Shown here: positions 1 through 9,500 of the stretch, in pieces | Layout: the number at the start of each line of letters is the position of its first letter | How positions within the stretch are numbered: position 1 is the first letter of the stretch | Assembly: GCF_000372745.1 (NCBI RefSeq) | Contig: NZ_KB889675.1 | Span: forward strand, 204,388-268,387 | DNA: 64,000 nucleotides | DNA from: Embleya scabrispora DSM 41855 | Lineage (GTDB): Bacteria; Actinomycetota; Actinomycetes; Streptomycetales; Streptomycetaceae | Direction of reading: 5' to 3' | Notes under the pieces: model-generated | What the model was told of the DNA's origin: nothing | Databases searched by the model: none | The model's input: the letters and a program-made list of their open reading frames with translations, nothing else | Made by a program: the position numbers and the translations under genes

Positions 1-527
1 AGCTTCCAGGCGCCCTCGGGCAGTTCCTCCAGCGCGATCACGTCCGCGTTCGCGCCCAGCAGCGAGCGGGCGGTGCGGGCCGGGTCCGGGTTGCCCGCGT
101 TCACGTTGTGGCTGACCACCCGCAGGTCGTGCGGGCCCCCGCCGCGACCGGGCATGAAGAAGCCGCCGAACATGGTCACCCACACCAGGATCGGCAGCAT
201 GGTCGCGGCGACCGCGGTCCACGAGCGACGGATCGCCGCGCAGACCAGCAGCACCGGGACGACCAAACCCGCCCAGGGCAGGAAGGTCTCCACGAAGCTG
301 CCCCAGTTGCCCGGCGTGTTGGGCACCAGTCGATGGAACGCGAGCGGGAGGGCGGCCAGCACCGCGAACACCGCGATGATCCGGCCGCGACGCCACGGCG
401 GGGTGCGCCAGATGCGGACGGCGTCCTCCCGGATCCGCTGCCACGACCATCGTGACCCGCGCCGCGGACTCCCGTCGCCGGCCGGTTGCGGCTCGGCTCC
501 GGTGTCCGTCGTGGTGGGCCACGTCAT
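1..527 (-). CDS. Endonuclease/exonuclease/phosphatase family membrane protein (N-terminal part, runs off the left edge)
   Basis: Only the first 175 residues are present; the reading frame is open to base 1. After a basic, Arg/Trp-rich N-terminus come about three hydrophobic segments (roughly residues 45-110), then SHNVNAGN and, near the edge, GANADVIALEELPEG. These are the Asn and Glu metal-binding elements that open the endonuclease/exonuclease/phosphatase fold. Membrane-anchored members of this family are common in Streptomyces and are probably extracellular hydrolases of phosphodiesters or phosphoesters; the substrate cannot be inferred. The ATG at 525-527 is the first start in frame. The catalytic Asp/His residues lie outside the window, so activity cannot be judged. 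Confidence 0.8.
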   Translation of the reverse strand, partial: MTWPTTTDTGAEPQPAGDGSPRRGSRWSWQRIREDAVRIWRTPPWRRGRIIAVFAVLAALPLAFHRLVPNTPGNWGSFVETFLPWAGLVVPVLLVCAAIRRSWTAVAATMLPILVWVTMFGGFFMPGRGGGPHDLRVVSHNVNAGNPDPARTARSLLGANADVIALEELPEGAWK

Positions 528-642
528 GCTGCCTCCTGAAGTCCCAGGTTCGAGTCCCGACTGTGTCCGCGTCAACGTACGAACAAAACGTCGCCTACGT
601 CGAAACGGACGCCGGAAAGCGGCCGATAGGTTCCCTATGGGC

Positions 643-1335
643 TCAGGAGCGAGCGCGAATCCCGCCGAGCAGCGCGTCCGCGATCTGCCCCGGCAGCTCC
701 GGCTCCAGGCTTGCGTTCTCCCGTACGAGCTTGCGCACCAGTATGGGCCCCGTGACCAGGTCCATCAGGACCTCCATCGGCAGGTCGGCCCGCAGCTCGC
801 CGGAATCCACCCCGCGCTGCAACAGGCCGCGCAGGATCGCCCGACGCTTCTCCACCACCACCTCGTGATAACGCCGGTACAGCTCGGGATGGCTGCGCAT
901 CTCGCCCGTGAGCATCCCCATCAGTCCGTCGCCGCGCTTGTCGACGGCCTGCAGGCGCATGTGCTCCAGGACCAGCACCAGGTCCTCGCGCAACGACCGG
1001 CCCTTGAGCACCGCCGGTATCGCCTCGGCGGCCTCCACCGCCGCGACGATCAACGCCTCCTTGCCGGGCCAGCGGCGATAGATGGTGGCCTTGCCCACCC
1101 CCGCCTCCTGGGCCACCGCCTCGACGGAGATGGCGGCGATGCTGCGGTGCTCGTCGAGCAGGCGCAGCGTCGCGTGCAGGATCGCCCGTTCGGCTTCCTC
1201 GCTGCGCGGCCGGCCCCGGCGCGGCTTGTCCGCCGCGCCGGGGTCGGCCTTCGGGTCGACCGAGGATTCGGCCGGGGTGGTGATCAGGGGATCGACCGGG
1301 GATTCGGCCGCTGATGCGGATGTCGCTGGCTGCAT
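643..1335 (-). CDS. TetR/AcrR family transcriptional regulator of the adjacent exporter
   Basis: 230 residues. A 45-residue disordered Ala/Pro/Asp-rich leader precedes a TetR helix-turn-helix (ISVEAVAQEAGVGKATIYRRW, about residues 65-85); the rest is an all-helical ligand-binding domain with a TetR_C-type end. The start used is the ATG one base after the stop of the exporter gene (TGA-C-ATG), so the two are translationally coupled; a longer frame would run into the exporter gene. It is the second gene of a leftward exporter-regulator operon. By analogy with such pairs it should repress from the palindrome at 3016-3030 and be relieved by an exported drug. The ligand is unknown. Confidence 0.88.
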   Translation of the reverse strand: MQPATSASAAESPVDPLITTPAESSVDPKADPGAADKPRRGRPRSEEAERAILHATLRLLDEHRSIAAISVEAVAQEAGVGKATIYRRWPGKEALIVAAVEAAEAIPAVLKGRSLREDLVLVLEHMRLQAVDKRGDGLMGMLTGEMRSHPELYRRYHEVVVEKRRAILRGLLQRGVDSGELRADLPMEVLMDLVTGPILVRKLVRENASLEPELPGQIADALLGGIRARS

Positions 1336-1336
1336 G

Positions 1337-2962
1337 TCAGACCTTCGCGGAGCGCTGTTCCTCTGCGGACGTTTCGACTCGATCCGCTTCGGGGGCAGTC
1401 TGCCCGGCCTCGCGGCGCGGCATCCACAGGAACACCACGACCGCACCGATCAGACCCACGACGGCGGATCCGATGGAGGCCGCGTGCATGGCCTCGATGA
1501 AACCGTCCTTGGCCGGGTCCACGAGCGCCGCGCCCTTGTCGCCGAGTCGACCGGCCACCGCGAGCGTGGCCTCGACCGAGTCGCCGGCCGGGCCCTTGGG
1601 CACGTTCGGCGGGAGCTTGTCCAGGTCGTCGGAGATCCGGTCCCGGTAGACCGAGGACAACACCGAGCCCAGGATCGCCACGCCGAGCGCGCCGCCGACC
1701 TGACGCACCGTGTTGCTGACCGCGGAGCCGGCGCCGGCCTTCTCGCGCGGCAGCGAGGACATGATCGAGTTGGTGGCCGGTGGCATCACGTGGGCCATGC
1801 CCGCGCCCTGGAAGAAGAACACCACGCACAGGATCCAGATCGGCGAGGTGCGATCCATCCACAGGAAGGACAGGAAGCTCAGGCCGACCACGAGCATGCC
1901 GCCGGTGGTGACCGCGCGCACGCCGAACCGCTTGACCATCACCGAGCTGCGCGCCGAGAACATCAGCTGCGCGATCGCCAGCGGGAGCAGCAGCAGACCG
2001 GTCTGCAGCGGGGTGTAGCCGCGCACGCTCTGCAGGTAGAAGGCCATGAAGAAGGTCACGCCCATGAGAGCGAAGAACACCAGGCCGATCGCGCCGGCCG
2101 CGGCGGAGAAGGCCGGGTCGCGGAAGAACTTGACGTCCAGGGCCGGGTGATCGCTGCGCTTTTCGAACCACACGAAGAAGCCGAGGATCAGCAGGCCGAG
2201 CACGATGGTGCCGAGCACCTCGACGCTGCCCCAGCCGGCGTCGCCGCCGCGGATGATGCCGTAGACCAGCGAGACCAGACCCGCGATGGACAACGCCACC
2301 CCGATCGGGTCGAGCCGGCCGGGCTTGGGATCGCGCGAGTCCGGCACCAGGAGCAGCATCGCGACGATGCCGACCAGCACGATCGGGACGTTGATCAGGA
2401 AGACCGAGCCCCACCAGAAGTGGTCGAGCAGCACGCCACCGGTGATCGGGCCGATCGCGATCGCCAGACCGACCGCGCCGGACCAGATGCCGATCGCCTT
2501 GGGCCGCTCCTGCGGCTCGAACACATTGCTGATGATGGACAGCGTGGCCGGCATCACGAACGCGCCGCCGAAGCCCATCACCGCGCGGGCGGCGATCAGT
2601 TGCCCGGGGTTTTGCGAGTAGGCGGAGAGCAGCGACGCGAGGCCGAAGATCACCATGCCGAACAGCAGGGTGCGCTTGCGGCCGAAGCGGTCACCCAGGA
2701 TGCCGGCGGTGAACAGCAGGCCGGCGAACACCAGGGTGTAGGAGTTGATCGCCCACTGGAGTTCGCTCTGGGTGGCGCCCAGGCCCTTCTCCGGGTCGGC
2801 GATCGTCTTGATCGCGACGTTGAGGATCGAGTTGTCGAGGACGACGACCAACAGGCTGATCACCAGGACGCCGAGGATGGCCCAGCGACGGCGATGTATG
2901 TGCTCGTCGACCGTGCGCGCGGGGGGAAGGTTCGCTGAAGTCACGGGTGTGGCTCGATTCAT
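1337..2962 (-). CDS. DHA2 family (EmrB/QacA type) MFS drug exporter
   Basis: 541 residues, about 14 membrane segments, the usual size of the DHA2 proton-antiport family. Visible are the first-helix acidic motif ([12 protein letters not shown]), motif A after TM2 (GDRFGRKR) and antiporter motif C in TM5 ([12 protein letters not shown]). It probably exports hydrophobic or cationic toxic compounds, possibly an antibiotic. The ATG at 2960-2962 starts MNRATPVTS; a much longer upstream frame (to 4054) is only antisense to panB. The ribosome site is weak. The upstream gap holds a perfect palindromic operator, and the regulator gene follows one base after its stop. Confidence 0.9.
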   Translation of the reverse strand: MNRATPVTSANLPPARTVDEHIHRRRWAILGVLVISLLVVVLDNSILNVAIKTIADPEKGLGATQSELQWAINSYTLVFAGLLFTAGILGDRFGRKRTLLFGMVIFGLASLLSAYSQNPGQLIAARAVMGFGGAFVMPATLSIISNVFEPQERPKAIGIWSGAVGLAIAIGPITGGVLLDHFWWGSVFLINVPIVLVGIVAMLLLVPDSRDPKPGRLDPIGVALSIAGLVSLVYGIIRGGDAGWGSVEVLGTIVLGLLILGFFVWFEKRSDHPALDVKFFRDPAFSAAAGAIGLVFFALMGVTFFMAFYLQSVRGYTPLQTGLLLLPLAIAQLMFSARSSVMVKRFGVRAVTTGGMLVVGLSFLSFLWMDRTSPIWILCVVFFFQGAGMAHVMPPATNSIMSSLPREKAGAGSAVSNTVRQVGGALGVAILGSVLSSVYRDRISDDLDKLPPNVPKGPAGDSVEATLAVAGRLGDKGAALVDPAKDGFIEAMHAASIGSAVVGLIGAVVVFLWMPRREAGQTAPEADRVETSAEEQRSAKV

Positions 2963-3015
2963 CGGACACGTGGGACTTGTATGGGTTGCCTCACAGGCTA
3001 GGGCCACTTTACGAA

Positions 3016-3030
3016 ACGAGACCGTCTCGT
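3016..3030. promoter_or_regulatory. Palindromic operator for the TetR/exporter operon
   Basis: ACGAGAC-C-GTCTCGT is a perfect 7+1+7 inverted repeat about 55-70 bases upstream of the exporter start. TTGCAA next to it could serve as a -35 element on the minus strand. Site length and placement fit a TetR dimer. Binding by the product of 643-1335 is inference. Confidence 0.65.
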
Positions 3031-3169
3031 ATTGCAAAGCCTCGGCAAATGCCGGCCCTGGTGATCGCTCGGAATCCGGCGCTCGGCTCCCCTGTTGTCC
3101 TGTTACGGCGCGTGTCACCATGGCGTTGTCCGGGGACGCCGTCCGAGCGCCTCGAGTCGGGAGAACACC

Positions 3170-4057
3170 ATGACCAGCAACAACTCCGCGCCGTCCACTG
3201 CCGCTTCCGCTTCCGCCGAGGGTCCGGGGCTGACCCTGTACGGCGGCGAGGGCACCGGGCGCCGGGTCACCGTGCGCGACCTGGCCCGCGCGAAGCGAGC
3301 GGGCGAGCGCTGGCCGATGCTCACCGCGTACGACGCGATGATCGCCTCCGTGTTCGACGACGCGGGCATCCCGGTGCTCCTGGTCGGCGACTCGGCCGGC
3401 AACAACCATCTCGGCTACGAGAACACCGTGCCGGTCACCCTGGACCAGTTGGTGATGCTCACCGGCGCGGTCGTGCGCGGCACCAAGCGTGCGCTGGTCG
3501 TGGCCGACCTTCCGTTCGGCTCGTATCAGGAATCTCCCGAGCAGGCCCTGCGCAGCGGTGTGCGGCTGCTCAAGGAGGCCGGCGCCGGCGCGGTCAAGCT
3601 GGAGGGCGGACAACGCTCCGCGCGTCAGGTCGAGGCGCTGGTCGCCGCGGGTGTGCCGGTGATGGCCCACCTCGGCCTCACCCCGCAGTCGGTGCACGCC
3701 TTCGGTGGCTACCGGGTGCAGGGCCGGGACGCGGAGAGCGCCGAGCAGTTGATCGCGGACGCCAAGACGATGCAGGCCGCGGGCGCGTTCGCGGTGGTCC
3801 TGGAGTGTGTGCCCGAGGAGTTGGCCGCACGGGTGACCGACCTGCTGGAGATACCCACCGTCGGCATCGGCGCGGGCGTGCGGTGTGACGCCCAGGTGCT
3901 GGTGTGGACCGACATGGCGGGCATGACCACCGGCCACACGGCCAAGTTCGTCAAGCAGTACGTCGACCTGCGTGCCGCCCTCGGCGACGCGGCGAAGGCG
4001 TTCGCGGGCGAAGTGGTCGGCGGGGTCTACCCGGGTCCGGAGCACACGTTCCACTGA
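3170..4057 (+). CDS. panB: 3-methyl-2-oxobutanoate hydroxymethyltransferase (ketopantoate hydroxymethyltransferase)
   Basis: 295 residues. Transfers a hydroxymethyl group from 5,10-methylene-tetrahydrofolate to 2-oxoisovalerate, the first step of pantothenate and coenzyme A synthesis, in the cytosol. Family signatures are present: [17 protein letters not shown], the Mg-binding [22 protein letters not shown], and the catalytic Glu region [11 protein letters not shown] with GIGAG. The ATG at 3170 follows GGGAG by seven bases; the Ser/Ala-rich first 20 residues are a normal actinobacterial extension. No panC or panD lies next to it. A strong hairpin follows nine bases after the stop, so it is probably monocistronic. 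Confidence 0.96.
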   Translation: MTSNNSAPSTAASASAEGPGLTLYGGEGTGRRVTVRDLARAKRAGERWPMLTAYDAMIASVFDDAGIPVLLVGDSAGNNHLGYENTVPVTLDQLVMLTGAVVRGTKRALVVADLPFGSYQESPEQALRSGVRLLKEAGAGAVKLEGGQRSARQVEALVAAGVPVMAHLGLTPQSVHAFGGYRVQGRDAESAEQLIADAKTMQAAGAFAVVLECVPEELAARVTDLLEIPTVGIGAGVRCDAQVLVWTDMAGMTTGHTAKFVKQYVDLRAALGDAAKAFAGEVVGGVYPGPEHTFH

Positions 4058-4065
4058 GTGCCCCG

Positions 4066-4099
4066 AAGGGCCGTACGATCGAACGGCCGTACGGCCCTT
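4066..4099 (+). terminator. Intrinsic terminator after panB
   Basis: AAGGGCCGTACG pairs perfectly with CGTACGGCCCTT (12 bp) around a 10-base loop, beginning nine bases after the panB stop. The downstream arm runs into TTTCCC rather than a long T tract, usual in high-GC actinobacteria. Confidence 0.8.
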
Positions 4100-4119
4100 T
4101 CCCGCACCTGGAGCAGTTC

Positions 4120-4926
4120 GTGTCGCACCCCTACGGAGACTACGGTCGCCGCCCCGCGGCCGGCTCGCTGCGCCACGTGCGGCCGAGTCCGATCTTCCTC
4201 GCGATCGTCGCGGTCTGCGCCGCCTCGACCTGGTACACGTGGCACGACGACGGCACCTCGGAGTCGGCCACCCGTACCGGGGTCTTCCTGCTGGTGATGT
4301 CGGGCTGGTTGGTGTCGCTGTGCCTGCACGAGTTCGCGCACGCGTTCGCCGCGCTGCGCTCGGGTGACGAGAGCGTGGTGGGCAAGGGCTACCTGACCCT
4401 GGATCCGCTCAAGTACAGCGATCCGCTGCTGTCCTTCATCCTGCCGACCATCTTCGTGCTGCTCGGCGGCATCCCGCTCAGCGGCGGCGCGGTCTATCTG
4501 GACCGCTCGGCGATCCGCGGCCGGGTCCGCAACAGCCTGGTCTCGGCGGTCGGACCGCTGACCAACGCGGTGCTGGCGATCGCCCTCGCGCTGCTGCTGT
4601 CCTCCGGGGCGGTGGACGGCGCGAGTCCGACCTTCACCGCCGCGTTCTCGTTCCTGATCCAGCTCCAGGTGATCGCGGCGGTGCTCAACCTGCTGCCGGT
4701 GCCCGGCCTGGACGGCTACGGGGTGATCGAGCCCTGGCTGCCCTACGACTTCCGCCGGGCGATCGCGCCGTACGCGCCCTACGCGATCCTGTTCCTGTTC
4801 GCGCTGCTGTGGTCGCCTTCGGTCAACGGCTGGTTCTACGACGTGATCGACCACATCACCGACGCGCTGGACGTGTCGCCGTTCCTGGCGAGCGACGGCT
4901 ACCGGCTGTTCCGCTTCTGGTCCTGA
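4120..4926 (+). CDS. M50 family site-2-type metalloprotease (membrane)
   Basis: 268 residues. Several membrane segments carry the zinc site HEFAH in the second one ([13 protein letters not shown], about residue 75) and the third ligand in [13 protein letters not shown] (about residue 195), both hallmarks of site-2 proteases. Such enzymes cut substrates inside the membrane; the substrate here is unknown. The GTG at 4120 lies behind a GGAG; the longer frame reaching back into panB is not coding. Its last 28 bases overlap the 3' end of the convergent AI-2E permease gene. Confidence 0.85.
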   Translation: MSHPYGDYGRRPAAGSLRHVRPSPIFLAIVAVCAASTWYTWHDDGTSESATRTGVFLLVMSGWLVSLCLHEFAHAFAALRSGDESVVGKGYLTLDPLKYSDPLLSFILPTIFVLLGGIPLSGGAVYLDRSAIRGRVRNSLVSAVGPLTNAVLAIALALLLSSGAVDGASPTFTAAFSFLIQLQVIAAVLNLLPVPGLDGYGVIEPWLPYDFRRAIAPYAPYAILFLFALLWSPSVNGWFYDVIDHITDALDVSPFLASDGYRLFRFWS

Positions 4927-6104
4927 GGATCCGCGCGGCGCCGCCCGTCCCGGGCGCGTCGCCACATCCGGGTGAGCGGACCCGGGCCGCGCGCGGCCCG
5001 GGTCTCGTCCGGCGTCAGGCGGTGCTCCGGGATCTCGTAGCGGTGCAGATAGCTGCCCACGAATGCCTGCCCGGTGGCCGCGATCGGGATCGCGATCAGC
5101 GCGCCCACCGCGCCCAGCAGCGCGGCGCCGGCGATCACCGCGCCGAACGCGACCGCCGGATGGATCTCCACCGTGCGCGCGGTGATCCGCGGATGCAGCA
5201 GGTAGTTCTCGAACTGCTGGTAGGCGGTGGCGAACAGCACCACCCACACCGCGGTCAACGGGTTCACCGTCAGCGCGATCAGCGCGGGCAGCACGATCGC
5301 GATGTAGGTGCCCACGGTCGGCACGAACTGCGAGATCAGCCCGACCCACAGCGCGAGCGGGACCGCGTACGGCAGGTCGAGCACCAGGAAGGCGACGTAG
5401 TGCGCGAAGGCCGAGATCAGCGCCAGCGCGGCGCGCGAGTACAGATAGCCGCCGGTCTTGTCGATCGCGATCTCCCACCCGCGCAGCACCTCGGCCTGCC
5501 GCTCCGGCGGCAGCAGCGAGCACACCGCGCGGCGCATCCGCGGGCCCTCGGCGGTGAAGTAGAAGGTGAACAGCGCGATGGTGAACAACTCGAACAGACC
5601 CGCCACGATCGTGGCGGACAGGCCCAGCGCGTTGTTCGCGACCCGCTCGGCGTAGCCCTGGACGGTGCCGGAGTCCTTGAAGACGTTGCCCTGGATCTTT
5701 TCCACGGTCAGATCGGTACCGAACGTGCGATTGATCCACGCGACCAGGTTGTCGAGGTAGTCGGGCAGGTGGTGTGCGAACGCGACCACCTGGTCCACCA
5801 GCAGCGAGCCCACCACGGCCAGGAAGCCCGCGCAGGCCAGGAAGACCACCAGGAACGCGAGGCCGGTGGCCGCCCCGCGCCGCATCCCGCGCCTGGCCAA
5901 CCGGTCCACGGCCGGTTCGAAGGCCAGCGCGAGGAAGAACGCCAGCAGCAGGTCGATCAGCAGCGAGCGCAGGTGGGCCAGCGTCCAGCCGAGCAGGCGA
6001 AAGCCCGCGATCATCGCCAGGATCGTGAACACGGCCCGCGGCAACCACGACGGCATGCGATCGCGCGAGGCCACCCGCGCGGCGGGCGTGTCCGGTGTGG
6101 TCAC
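4899..6104 (-). CDS. AI-2E family transporter (PerM/YdiK-type permease)
   Basis: 401 residues, about eight membrane helices in the 2+6 arrangement of the AI-2E exporter family. Diagnostic stretches are LLAFFLALAFEPAVDRLARRG near the N-terminus, the central hydrophilic loop with WINRTFGTDL, and the C-terminal FVPTVGTYIAIVLPALIAL and YQQFENYLLHPRI segments. The C-terminus is a charged Arg-rich tail. Despite the family name, substrates in actinobacteria are mostly unknown. The gene is convergent with, and overlaps by 28 bases, the M50 protease gene. In related genomes recA/recX and DUF3046 lie near here; only the DUF3046 gene is found. Confidence 0.88.
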   Translation of the reverse strand: MTTPDTPAARVASRDRMPSWLPRAVFTILAMIAGFRLLGWTLAHLRSLLIDLLLAFFLALAFEPAVDRLARRGMRRGAATGLAFLVVFLACAGFLAVVGSLLVDQVVAFAHHLPDYLDNLVAWINRTFGTDLTVEKIQGNVFKDSGTVQGYAERVANNALGLSATIVAGLFELFTIALFTFYFTAEGPRMRRAVCSLLPPERQAEVLRGWEIAIDKTGGYLYSRAALALISAFAHYVAFLVLDLPYAVPLALWVGLISQFVPTVGTYIAIVLPALIALTVNPLTAVWVVLFATAYQQFENYLLHPRITARTVEIHPAVAFGAVIAGAALLGAVGALIAIPIAATGQAFVGSYLHRYEIPEHRLTPDETRAARGPGPLTRMWRRARDGRRRADPQDQKRNSR

Positions 6105-6170
6105 ATGGGCTCCCTGTGCTCTCCCGCACCACGGTGTCGCGATGCATGTCGAATGACAGGAAGAGACTAG

Positions 6171-6181
6171 AGCGTCACGCT
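6171..6181. promoter_or_regulatory. Short palindrome upstream of the AI-2E permease gene
   Basis: AGCGT-C-ACGCT, a perfect 5+1+5 inverted repeat about 67 bases upstream of the permease start. It could be an operator half-site pair. No clear -10/-35 pair was found around it, and a match this short can arise by chance. Confidence 0.25.
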
Positions 6182-6227
6182 ATGTCCATTTGGGCACGTC
6201 GGCGCCGTGCCCGGGTGCCGGCCCGGT

Positions 6228-6261
6228 CGCGGGGTCGGTCGGGTCGCGGGGTCGGTCGGGT
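6228..6261. repeat. Two-copy 17-bp tandem repeat at the end of the DUF3046 gene
   Basis: Two exact copies of CGCGGGGTCGGTCGGGT lie head to tail. The second copy ends on the first base of the minus-strand stop codon (6261-6263) of the DUF3046 gene. It is probably a replication-slippage product with no evident function. Confidence 0.8.
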
Positions 6262-6458
6262 CAGGCCCGCTTGGTCGCCGGCACGTCCATCGAGGCGCAC
6301 ACGCCGCGCCAGACGTCCTTGGCCTCGATGCCCGCGGCCAACGCCTCGTGCACGGTGCGCCCGCCCAGCTCGGACATCACGTGGTCGCGGGCGAAGGACT
6401 CGGCGTACGAGTCGCCGAAGTGGGCGCGCATGCGTCGCCAGAAGTCGGTGAGTCCCAT
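6261..6458 (-). CDS. DUF3046 family small protein
   Basis: 65 residues with the whole family signature: MGLTDFWRRMRAHFG, then SFARDHVMSELGGRTVHEAL, then KDVWRGVCA. The function of DUF3046 is unknown. In mycobacteria and most actinobacteria the gene lies directly upstream of recA-recX, but no recA follows here. The start is the ATG giving MGLTDFW; the frame is open further upstream, but that part (rich in Arg and Gly) does not belong to the family. Confidence 0.88.
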   Translation of the reverse strand: MGLTDFWRRMRAHFGDSYAESFARDHVMSELGGRTVHEALAAGIEAKDVWRGVCASMDVPATKRA

Positions 6459-6547
6459 GCGACCAGTATCCCGGTAGCGCCGGCTCCCCCGGTCGCCCGC
6501 TCGTCGCCCGACCCGAATGTCGGAGCCACGCGGCACCATGGGGAGTT

Positions 6548-9500
6548 ATGCCACACGACGACCCCGCTTCGGTTCTGGCCGGCTTCTCCCTCGCCACCCG
6601 GGAGTGGTTCACCGGCGCCTTCCACGCGCCGACCCGGGCCCAGGAGGGCGCCTGGCGGGCCATCGCCGAGGGCAAGGACGCGCTGGTGGTCGCGCCCACG
6701 GGGTCCGGCAAGACGCTCGCCGCGTTTTTGTCCGCGCTGGACCGGCTCGCCGCCGAACCGGTGCCGGCCGATCCGCGCCGGCGCTGTCGGGTGTTGTACA
6801 TCTCACCGCTCAAGGCGCTCGCGGTCGACGTCGAGCGCAACCTGCGCAGCCCGCTCACCGGCATCCGGCAGGCGTCCGTGCGCCTGGGCCTGCCCGAGCC
6901 GGAGGTCACCGTGGGCGTGCGCTCCGGCGACACCCCGGCGGCCGATCGACGCCGCTTCGCCACGAAGCCGCCGGACATCCTGATCACCACGCCCGAGTCG
7001 CTGTTCCTGATCCTCACCTCGCAGGCCCGCGAGGCGCTGCGCGGGGTGGACACGGTGATCGTGGACGAGGTGCACGCGGTCGCCGGCACCAAGCGCGGCG
7101 CGCACCTGGCCCTGAGCCTGGAGCGGCTGGACGAGCTCCTGGAGCGCCCCGCCCGCCGGATCGGCCTGTCCGCGACCGTGCGCCCGGTCGAGGAGGTGGC
7201 CCGCTGGATGCGCTCGACCGGCGACGTGCACGTGGTCCAGCCGCCGGCCACCAAGACGTTCGAGCTCTCGGTCGTGGTCCCGGTCGAGGACATGGGCGAA
7301 CTCGGCTCCGGCAGCGGCGACTTCGACGAGGCCGGCAACGAGCGCAAGACCTCGGTGTGGCCGCACGTCGAGGAACGCATCGTCGACCTGATCCAGGCCC
7401 ACCGCTCGACCATCGTGTTCGCCAACTCGCGGCGCCTGGCCGAGCGGCTGTGCGGCCGGTTGAACGAGATCGCCTACGAGCGGGCCACCGGCGAGGAACT
7501 GCCCAAGGACTCGTCACCGGCCGAGATGATGGCCCAGGCGGGCAGCAACCGGGGCGCGCCCGCGCTGCTCGCGCGCGCCCACCACGGCTCGGTGTCCAAG
7601 GAGCAGCGGGCCCAGGTGGAGGAGGACCTCAAGGCGGGTCGCCTGCCCGCCGTGGTGGCCACCTCCAGCCTGGAGCTGGGCATCGACATGGGCGCGGTGG
7701 ATCTGGTCGTGCAGGTCGAGTCGCCACCCTCGGTGGCCTCCGGCCTGCAGCGGGTGGGCCGGGCCGGGCACCAGGTGGGCGCGATCTCGCGAGGCGTGAT
7801 CTTCCCCAAGTTCCGCGGTGACCTGGTGCAGACCGCGGTGGTCACCGAGCGCATGCGCGAGGGCGCGATCGAGTCGGTGCGCGGGCCGCGCAACCCGCTG
7901 GACGTGCTCGCCCAGCAGATCGTCTCGATGGTGTCGATCGAGGACCGCGACGTGGACGCGCTGCTCGCGCTGATCCGCCGGGCCGCGCCGTTCACCGCCC
8001 TGCCCGCGTCGGCCTACGAGGCGACCCTGGACATGCTCGCCGGCCGCTACCCCTCGGACGCGTTCGCCGAGCTGCGTCCGCGAATCGTGTGGGACCGGGT
8101 CGCCGGCGTGCTCTCCGCCCGCCCGGGCGCCCAGCGGCTCGCGGTCACCTCCGGCGGCACCATCCCCGACCGCGGCCTGTTCGGCGTGTTCCTGGTCGCC
8201 GGCGACGCGAAGTCGCGGGTCGGTGAGCTGGACGAGGAGATGGTCTACGAATCGCGCGTGGGCGACGTGTTCACGCTGGGCACCTCGTCGTGGCGGATCG
8301 AGGACATCACCCACGACAAGGTGCTCGTCTCGCCCGCCCCCGGGGTGCCCGGCAAGCTGCCGTTCTGGCACGGCGACGCGCTGGGGCGGCCGGTGGAACT
8401 GGGCCGGGCGCTCGGCGCGTTCGTCCGCGAGGTGGGCGCGCTGCCGGCGGAGCGGGCACGGGAGCGGGTGTCCGCCGCGGGTCTGGATCCGTGGGCGGTG
8501 GACAACCTGCTGGGCTACCTGGGCGAGCAGCGTGAGGCGTGCGGCCACATCCCGGACGACCGCACCATCGTGGTCGAGCGATTCCGCGACGAACTGGGCG
8601 ACTGGCGGGTGGTGGTGCACTCGCCGTTCGGCGCGCAGGTGCACGCGCCGTGGGCACTGGCCATCTCGGCCCGACTGCGCGAGCGCACCGGTCTGGATGT
8701 GCAGACCATGCACGGCGACGACGGGATCGTGTTGCGGTTGCCGGACTCGGGCCTGCCTTTCGGTGACCAGCCGTTCGGTGAGGCACCCGACGACCTCGCG
8801 GCCGGTGCGCTGCCGCCGGACTTCGCGGTGTTCGAGGAAGCCGAGGTGGAACCGCTGGTGACCGCCGAGGTGGGCGGCTCGGCGCTGTTCGCGTCCCGCT
8901 TCCGCGAGTGCGCGGCCCGGGCGCTGCTGTTGCCGCGCCGGATGCCGGGCCGCCGCACCCCGCTGTGGCAGCAGCGCCAACGCTCGGCCCAACTGCTCGC
9001 GGTGGCCAGTGAGTACGGCTCGTTCCCGATCGTCCTGGAGACGATGCGCGAGTGCCTGCAGGACGTGTTCGACGTGCCCGGGTTGACCGGCCTGATGCGC
9101 GACATCGCCACCCGCGCGGTGCGCATCGTCGAGGTCACCACGACCGAGCCGTCGCCGTTCGCCCGCTCGCTGCTGTTCGGCTATGTCGCGCAGTTCATGT
9201 ACGAGGGCGACTCGCCGCTCGCGGAACGGCGTGCGGCGGCGCTCGCGCTGGACTCGCGGCTGTTGGCCGAGCTGCTCGGCCAGGCCGAATTGCGCGAACT
9301 GCTCGACCCGGAGGTACTGGCGCGCACCGAGGCGGAGTTGCAGCGGCTCGCCGAGGACCGCCGGGTGCGCGACGCCGAGGGGGTCGCGGACCTGTTGCGG
9401 CTGCTCGGGCCGCTGACCACGGCCGAGGTCGCGGCACGCGCCACGGAGGCGTTCGAGACCGGTTGGCTGACCGGCCTGGAGAACTCCCGCCGGGTGATCC

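Noticed and set aside
540-575. GGTTCGAGTCCC resembling a tRNA T-arm
   Set aside because: The T-stem pairs poorly and no acceptor, D or anticodon arms can be drawn upstream, where the start of the endonuclease-family gene lies.
1082-2938. 618-codon frame on the plus strand
   Set aside because: Antisense to the exporter gene and its regulator; no motifs, composition dominated by Arg, His and Asp.
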